In this document: positions 57,266 to 64,000 of the stretch, piece by piece
Layout: the number at the start of each line of letters is the position of its first letter
Position numbering within the stretch: the first letter of the stretch is position 1
Assembly: GCA_036346205.1 (NCBI GenBank)
Contig: JARFJB010001971.1
Coordinates: 893,501 to 957,500 of the forward strand
Length of the DNA stretch: 64,000 nucleotides
From: Vesta saturnalis
Lineage: Eukaryota > Arthropoda > Insecta > Coleoptera > Lampyridae
Direction of reading: 5' to 3'
The notes under the pieces: model-generated
Databases searched by the model: none
Told to the model about the DNA's origin: nothing
Seen by the model: only the letters and a program-made list of their open reading frames with translations
Program-made: the position numbers and the translations under genes

Positions 57266-58430
57266 TCGGGAATACTATAAGTAAAGAAAGATGGACTAAA
57301 CGCTGTTATAAAGCTTAATTTAGTCGGAAGACACTTTGAGAACTACAACAAGATAGGACTATACATTCCACAATGCTGTGCTCAGGATTTGCCTAAATAA
57401 CTATTGTCTTAATAATAATAATAATAATTCAAATAAAAATCAAAGACCTAATAAGTGAGATTAAGGGAATCATTTAATTATTTTTGCAGGTTAAACTTAT
57501 ATAACTAGCTTTATCACTTTTGCGGTTAGCCAAAAGATGTAAATTTTCAAAATTGTCCGTTTTGAAAAGAGCCGATAACATTTCTATGTGAATAGAAAAG
57601 AGAAGCAGGAATTCTTGACAGATATTGCGTTGTATCTGTTAATATTATTATAAAAGCAGCTTCGTCACTTCTAATTTCAACATGAATTTCACGTACATTT
57701 AAAATAATTTATTGTTTTCGGTGATGATCATCATTGTGATTAGTAACATCCATAATCTATATTTATCAATGAATTTGTTGGAATGTAACCGATGGGCATT
57801 GGTTTTAGGCAAAACATAACTTTTAACTAGTTTAACAGGTTTTTAGTATCTAATGAACTTTTAAAGGTCACCTTAATTTACTTTACCAACCGAAAATTAT
57901 TAAGATTGGCAAAGTTTTCGGATTTTTTGTTTGTTTTTCTTTATGGTGTAGTTACTGCTTTTGCTATCTTGGGAGACTAACTCGATTGGACTTGATTTAC
58001 TTGTTTACTTATCAATTTAGTTGAAAACATGACCAATTTTGCTAAGAAACCTGCCGAATGCATTGATTAGATGGGCAAAAACTAAATGTTACGGTTTTAC
58101 GATGTCATCACTTAGGGCTAAAGATGTTCAAAAACTATTTAATCACCATTTCCTTTGGAAAATAAGCCAAGTGCAGTGACTCAATGGCGCATAGTTTTGA
58201 TTCACAAAAACCAAATTATTGTAGGTAAGAGGTGAGCTTTAGCTCTTATCTTGGGTTCATGGTTTATTTGTTTCGGTTTTTTCATAATAATTCAAAAAGT
58301 GTTTATATAAATAACGCTCTTAAAAAGATTTAGTTCCTTCCTTCCTTTGCATTTATTGCTCATTTAAAAAATGGCCGTAGAAGTTTGGATATTTGGTAAA
58401 GAAAGAGCCGCACGAGAGTGAAAAGGGGCG
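57266..58430. other. Intergenic, nothing identified
   Basis: AT-rich with a short (AAT)n run at about 57410-57427. No gene recognised. Confidence 0.4.
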
Positions 58431-58660
58431 CACGCGCACATGTACACGCACACACACAAGCACACGCCCACGCCCACGCCCACGCACACGCACACGCACA
58501 CGCACACGCACACGCACACGCACACGCACACGCACACGCACACGCACACGCACACGCACACGCACACGCACACGACACGCACACGCACGCACACGCACAA
58601 GCACACGCAAACGCACACGCTCACGCACACGCACACGCACACGCACACGCACACGCACAC

Positions 58661-58695
<35 letters not shown>
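58431..58695. repeat. (CACACG)n / (CA)n compound microsatellite
   Basis: About 265 bp dominated by CACACG, with CACGCC at the left and a pure CA run at 58664-58694. It yields alternating-residue open frames on both strands (THTHTH, VCVCVC) that are not genes. Confidence 0.95.
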
Positions 58696-58696
<1 letters not shown>

Positions 58697-59640
58697 CAGT
58701 CCTGTGCCATTGATATTTTTACATAATTGGCATCCTGTGTATTTTGAATTGAATTTATTCCAAATTTCTTTCCGTCTCTATAGCTACGTATGTAGGCAAT
58801 GAAAGTCATAGGAAGAGTAAGGTATACAGCTATACAGATGCTGAAAAAATCAGTTTTAAGTAAGGAGACGATTTGTCTGATACTATAGAAACAGCTTAAT
58901 TCTAGGTATGATTTGTAACCGGCATTTACTGTTTAGTATGGACTCTGTAACAGATAGATGTTCGATTAAAGGGCGCTTTCAACCTTTATTGCGATAGTTT
59001 AGGATTTGAGTTTGTCGTTGCCTTGTCAACGAAATGGCCGCAGCAGCAAACTAGGTGTCGTTATTTTAGGTGTCATTTGGTCAAGCCGTCTATTTATTTT
59101 ACACCTTCAGATTTTAAGCAGGGATGGGGTCTAACAGGACATGTGTAATGGCGTGAAGGAAGAAGGCCACTGTCAAAAACAATTGTGCCTTAGGATCACT
59201 ACTTCACTCTTATATGGTACTAGGCCTTTTCGCTTTACTACGTGTTAACATTTGTTACGCTGTATGTTACACAAACACAAACTACTATTTAGCTCTACCT
59301 CGTGACCTTCTTTTCAAAATATCCAAGCGTCGACGGCCGTTTTTGAAATGACCAACCAAGGAAAAAGGGATATGAATACGTCATTTTTACCAAACAAACC
59401 TGATCCCACTACACGCAATAAGGATATCCTGTTTATACTTTCAGCTTTTTAAACTTTCATTTTATATCCTTTCATTTATATCCTTCTAATATAGCTGTAT
59501 TTATCAATATGGATTTGACCACTGAAAATTCGTACAAACATCCCATTTACAGTGTTCATACAATCTTGCGCCATAATATACTTCAACACAAATTTGTATT
59601 AACCATGCTGAGCCCACACAACATGGACAAATCTTTTGCT
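58696..59640. other. Intergenic, nothing identified
   Basis: Unremarkable sequence, slightly less AT-rich at 58980-59340; no recognisable feature. Confidence 0.4.
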
Positions 59641-59672
59641 ATACACACATGCACACACACATACAGATATAT

Positions 59673-59765
<93 letters not shown>

Positions 59766-59775
59766 TACATACATA
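59641..59775. repeat. (CA)n(TA)n compound microsatellite
   Basis: A CA-rich run (59644-59707) passes directly into about 27 TA repeats (59708-59762) and a short CATA tail. Confidence 0.95.
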
Positions 59776-62514
59776 CACAACTGGCGTTTTTGTGTTCACT
59801 GAATTTTGCGATAGATGATCTATGGTCAAGCTTGTCACCAAAGAACACAAAAATTTTAAATAGTTTTATAAATCAAAAACTTATTTTAGTATCCTACCTC
59901 TTTAATAACTTAACAGCATATAATATTAAAATTAAGAAATTTGTTTAGGTATCGGTTTTCACGATAGCTATTTATGGTTAGACGATGGCCAAAAACAAGT
60001 TTTATAAAATAATATTCTGCAGCACGTTCTGCATCAAACCTTGAGGTTTATCCATAAATTTATGTCGATTGGCGATTGGTACAGTTACAAAACAATTACT
60101 CTCAATGAATACAAAATATTTTCATATGGAAGATAACCCGATGGATTTAATGGATCCACATACTTAAAATTTTTCCTGAATAAACCTACGTCATACGTTT
60201 GAACAGGACAGAAAAAGCTTCCGCACCCTCCAAAATAAAATTCGTGGTTTGCAGATGCGCAGAAGGTTACAACCATACATCTTGAGTTAAATTAAGAAGA
60301 AGCGACCTGAACACAACGTAAACAACCAGTGGCCATCACACAATTCAGAACAGATGTAACCTTCCCCTTTAACATAGACGAAAAGGTTCTTATGAAACGG
60401 AAACAAAGCACAAGAACAGAAAACCAACTAGTCGGTGTCAGCCACGAAGAAAGTAATCCCCCCATTTATATCCCTAAACGAAACGGATAAAATCATGCTG
60501 ACGCTGCTCAGCGAGCACTACAGAGAATTTGGAACACCAGACAAGGCTTAATGAAAAAAATGGGCATTATTTGCAACAGTTAATATTTATTTTTCATTAT
60601 AATGATGCAGCGAAGCGATCATCAAACTTTTAAATTGGGAATTTTGTAATGTTGTAAGATGAGGTTTTTCCCAGATTAATGTGGAAAAAACTTTTACTGA
60701 ACGGGACGGAAAAATAAGGGCATTAAACTATCCTTCAATATAAAAAGAAAACAATAAAACCAATTGAATTATTATATCCTTTAGAGGTTCCCGGTCTCAC
60801 CGAGGAGGATGTAAATTAATTCTATTTTTTCTTTTGTATAAAGAAATAGATGTTATCTCTACAAAATAATAACAAGTAAAGTTTTGCAAAAATACATAAA
60901 TATACGTTTTTCTTATCCAACGTCTCTAAGTATCATCCCGGATGCTGAGTATTTTTTGCAGTGAGAATGCATGGTAGGGTGATGTGAATGCAATATTAAA
61001 GAAGAAAGTGAGCAGTTTGAAAACCATAACGTAGTGAATCAAAGCCTATATCCATGGGACTAAAACCAAGAAGGAATGTAAAGATAATCTGTACCATATA
61101 ATATTTTTGTGTGTCGAAAATATATTCTATATCCAAGCTTAAATATCTTCCGTTACTCAAGGTAGGTAACGAACAGTTCGTGTAAATTAACTAACACATA
61201 TTTCCATGGAATCTTTTATTAATTTTGCATAAATTTTTTAAATGAACAATTTTCATAATTAATCCTTTTTTCAAATTCTTGGATAAATGAGATAATTTTA
61301 GGTACACAAAATGAACATATTTTTTAAATAATTAAAACAGTTGTAGGATCGATTACTCTAATTCTGTATTCGTTTGTGGTTATAAAAAAACGATAAGCTC
61401 GTATAAAATCTGCATTGTTATGTATTCATTACAGTATAATGCGACTGCAGTCAACCGCATGCAAAATTCTTTCTAAACTCTAATTTATTCATAAAAATGT
61501 TGGATAAATTGAGTTATTTGATCTACTAACTACAAAGGTAAACCTCATGCGTTGATCCCAATTCTTTTGAAGTTTACAATACTTGCTGCTTAAAATGCCG
61601 ACAAATATTAGAGTTCTCGCAAAATCAAGTGGCTGGCGTATGTTAAACAACGTTTTACAGGAATAAAAAGAACCCAGAATTTGTATTACGTTAATCTGAA
61701 ATGTTAGAGAAGTGTGCACCTCTCCACGTTTCCTAAAAGGTTGCAAACTGCTTTGTTTCTTAGGTTTGTTATAGTTGAGGATGTAGAATTAATCACTTCA
61801 AATTAACCCTTCCGTTAATTCTGTGGGGTCATAAATCTACAGCCTTCATTTGTGGGTCTAAATCGATGGAAACGTCGTAGTAGTAATCATACTTCGTCCC
61901 AGCTGTTACAATCTGCTTGATACCCTTACCAAATAAATTTCTCCAAATACACACATGAACAAAAAATCAAAATATGTTGAAATGCAATTTAAAGTTTTCT
62001 TTACTTTTTTAATTGTTATAATTACGTCATAATACCACCTGTTGTTAGCTTTAATTTCATATAAAAGTTATCTGTGTATGTCCTGTCAGTTCTTGTTTGA
62101 TGGATTGAATGCAAAAACGATTAATAAAATTAGCATATTACTTTCATAAAATAGTTTAGTACATATATTGTAATACGATTTTGTAATACAACACAGAAAC
62201 AAAAACTGAATTAGTACCTACGGATTCACACAGAATAATTTGTACGAATTTATTGTCGAAAGTATAGAATAAGTGACTTTGGTATTAATAAGCATCCCTA
62301 AAGGATAGAATTAATTAATTATATTACTGACACAATGTAATTCGGCAATGTAAGTACTATATTGACACTAGATCAAGTAAAGTAGGATAAGTATATTAAG
62401 AGATGTCTAACCAACTAGTTGACGTAACAATGAAAGGAGTAAAATTAAAACCAACCGATTCTTATTGATATTGTATCGTAATAAAGTAATGCAGTAGTTG
62501 TTGTTGATGATATA
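59776..62514. other. Intergenic with two unplaced open stretches
   Basis: The minus-strand frame 60276-60085 encodes 63 residues with a protein-like look (FYFGGCGSFFCPVQTYDVGL) and no family I can name. On the minus strand at 61958-61829 an open stretch of about 42 codons ends TKYDYYYDVSIDLDPQMKAV DL-stop and could be a terminal exon. The text FISLNETDKIMLTLLSEHYR at about 60465-60530 (plus) is likewise unplaced. No repeats were recognised. Confidence 0.35.
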
Positions 62515-63965
62515 TTTAGTGAGTGAGTGGTGAGTGAGTGAGTGAGTGAGTGAGTGAGTGAGTGGTGAGTGAGTGAGTGAGTGGAGTGAGTGAGTGAGTG
62601 GTGAGTGAGTGAGTGAGTGAGTGAGTGGTGAGTGAGTGGTGAGTGAGTGGTGAGTGAGTGAGTGGTGAGTGAGTGAGTGAGTGAGTGAGTGAGTGAGTGG
62701 TGGTGGTGAGTGAGTGGTGGTGGTGAGTGGTGAGTGAGTGGTGAGTGAGTGAGTGAGTGAGTGAGTGAGTGGTGAGTGAGTGAGTGAGTGAGGTGGTGGT
62801 GGTGAGTGAGTGAGTGGTGGTGGTGGTGGGTGAGTGGTGAGGTGAGTGGTGAGGTGAGTGAGGTGAGTGAGTGGTGGTGGTGGTGGTGGTGGTGAGTGAG
62901 TGAGTGGTGAGTGGTGGTGAGTGAGTGAGTGGTGAGTGAGTGAGTGAGTGAGTGGTGGTGAGTGGTGAGTGAGTGAGTGGTGGTGAGGTGAGTGAGTGGT
63001 GGTGGTGAGGTGGTGGTGAGTGGTGGTGAGTGGTGGTGGTGAGTGAGTGAGTGAGTGAGTGGTGGTGGTGGTGAGTGGTGGTGGTGGTGAGTGAGTGGTG
63101 AGTGAGTGAGTGAGTGGTGAGTGAGTGGTGAGTGGTGGTGAGTGGTGGTGGTGGTGGTGGTGGTGAGTGAGTGGGATGGTGAGTGAGTGGTGGAGTGAGT
63201 GAGTGGTGGTGAGTGGTGAGTGGTGGGTGAGTGGATGAGTGAGTGAGTGAGTGAGTGGTGAGTGAGTGGTGGTGAGTGAGTGAGTGAGTGGTGAGTGAGT
63301 GAGTGGTGGTGAGTGGTGGTGAGAGTGGTGAGTGGTGAGTGGTGAGTGAGTGGTGGTGGTAGTGGTGGTGAGGAGTGAGTGGTGGTGAGTGAGTGAGTGA
63401 GTGGTGGTGGTGAGTGGTGGTGAGGTGAGTGGTGGTGGTGAGTGGGTGGTGGTGGTGGGTGGGTGAGGTGGTGGTGTGAGTGAGTGGGTGGTGGTGGTGA
63501 GTGGTGGAGTGGTGAGTGGTGGTGGTGAGGTGGTGGTGGTGGTGGGGTGGGGTGGTGGTGGTGGGAGTGGAGGGTGGTGGTGAGGGTGAGGGTGGTGGTG
63601 TGAGTGGTGGTGGTGTGGTGTGGTGAGTGAGGTGTGAGTGGGGTGGGGTGAGTGAGTGGTGGTGGTGGTAGGTGAGTGAGGGAGTGAGGGTGAGTGAGGG
63701 TGAGGTGTGAGTGAGTGAGTGGTGTGGTGGTGAGTGGTGAGTGAGGGGTGGGTGGTGGTAGGGAGTGGTGAGTGGTAGGTGAGTGGAGGGTGAGTGAGTG
63801 AGTGAGTGGTGGTGAGGGTGGTGGTGAGGTAGTGAGGGTGAGTGGTGAGTGGTGAGGTGAGTGTGTGAGTGGTGAGGAGGGAGGGTGAGTGTGAGTAGGA
63901 GGCGAGGCAGGTGTGAGCAGTGAGTAGTGGACAGTGGGCGAGTGAGTGTTGGTTTGAGATGGTGT
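62515..63965. repeat. GTGA / GTG simple-repeat array to near the window end
   Basis: About 1.45 kb built from GTGA tetramers and GTG trimers in irregular alternation (units such as GTGAGTGAGTGGTGAGTGGT). The left part (62518-63000) is mostly GTGA; trimers and short G runs increase to the right, and the pattern breaks up after about 63880. The top strand is almost free of C. The array may continue beyond the window in a degraded form. Confidence 0.95.
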
Positions 63966-64000
63966 AGGTGATGTGAGTAGGTTATGCGTGTTGTGTTGTG

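Noticed and set aside
58353..58802. THTHTH, AHAHAH and VCVCVC open frames
   Set aside because: Translation of the CACACG/CA microsatellite.

Overview
This is AT-rich eukaryotic DNA, almost certainly from an arthropod and most likely an insect with a large, repeat-filled genome. The grounds are the transposon mix (mariner-type transposases with long terminal inverted repeats, piggyBac, Gypsy, Jockey/CR1- and RTE-like LINEs, Penelope-like elements, tRNA-derived SINEs), the lack of any operon structure, and a single plausible host gene. I cannot name the order with confidence.

Layout. 1-1225: unique DNA, then a tandem array of about six diverged ~140-bp units. 1327-5012: a 3.7-kb heptanucleotide satellite that changes motif in sectors but keeps its 7-bp period, and reverses strand near 3890. 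5.0-12.1 kb: mostly unannotatable AT-rich DNA holding a dispersed repeat copy, the front half of a mariner-type transposon, a compound microsatellite and a decayed Gypsy integrase. 12165-15647: a transposon with ~340-bp terminal inverted repeats whose transposase gene is split by a 1.3-kb foldback element. 15.7-25 kb: a mariner fragment, a tRNA-like gene, a long polypyrimidine array, a decayed LINE and a nearly full-length minus-strand LINE (copy A). 25.7-31.4 kb: a deleted Tc1-like transposase, two inverted-repeat Penelope-like elements and a SINE. 32407-33330: an intact C2H2 zinc-finger gene on the minus strand. 35.7-39.1 kb: LINE, piggyBac and transposase remnants plus an inverted pair of tRNA-headed repeats. 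41.4-45.0 kb: an RTE-like LINE interrupted by LINE copy B and a Penelope-like fragment. 47.4-50.6 kb: a longer RTE-like LINE with a SINE inserted in its 5' end. 54.3-57.3 kb: LINE copy C. The window closes with CA/CACACG/TA microsatellites and a 1.4-kb GTGA/GTG array running to the end.

No metabolic or signalling pathway can be reconstructed. The content is a transposon graveyard with clear insertion order at three places (13.0, 41.8 and 47.5 kb). All transposase and reverse-transcriptase genes seen carry stops, frameshifts or deletions. The zinc-finger gene is the only reading frame I would call functional. The most unusual structures are the strand-switching heptamer satellite, the foldback element whose removal together with one CG dinucleotide restores the host frame, and the recurring hammerhead-like hairpin motifs at the ends of Penelope-like and tRNA-headed repeats.
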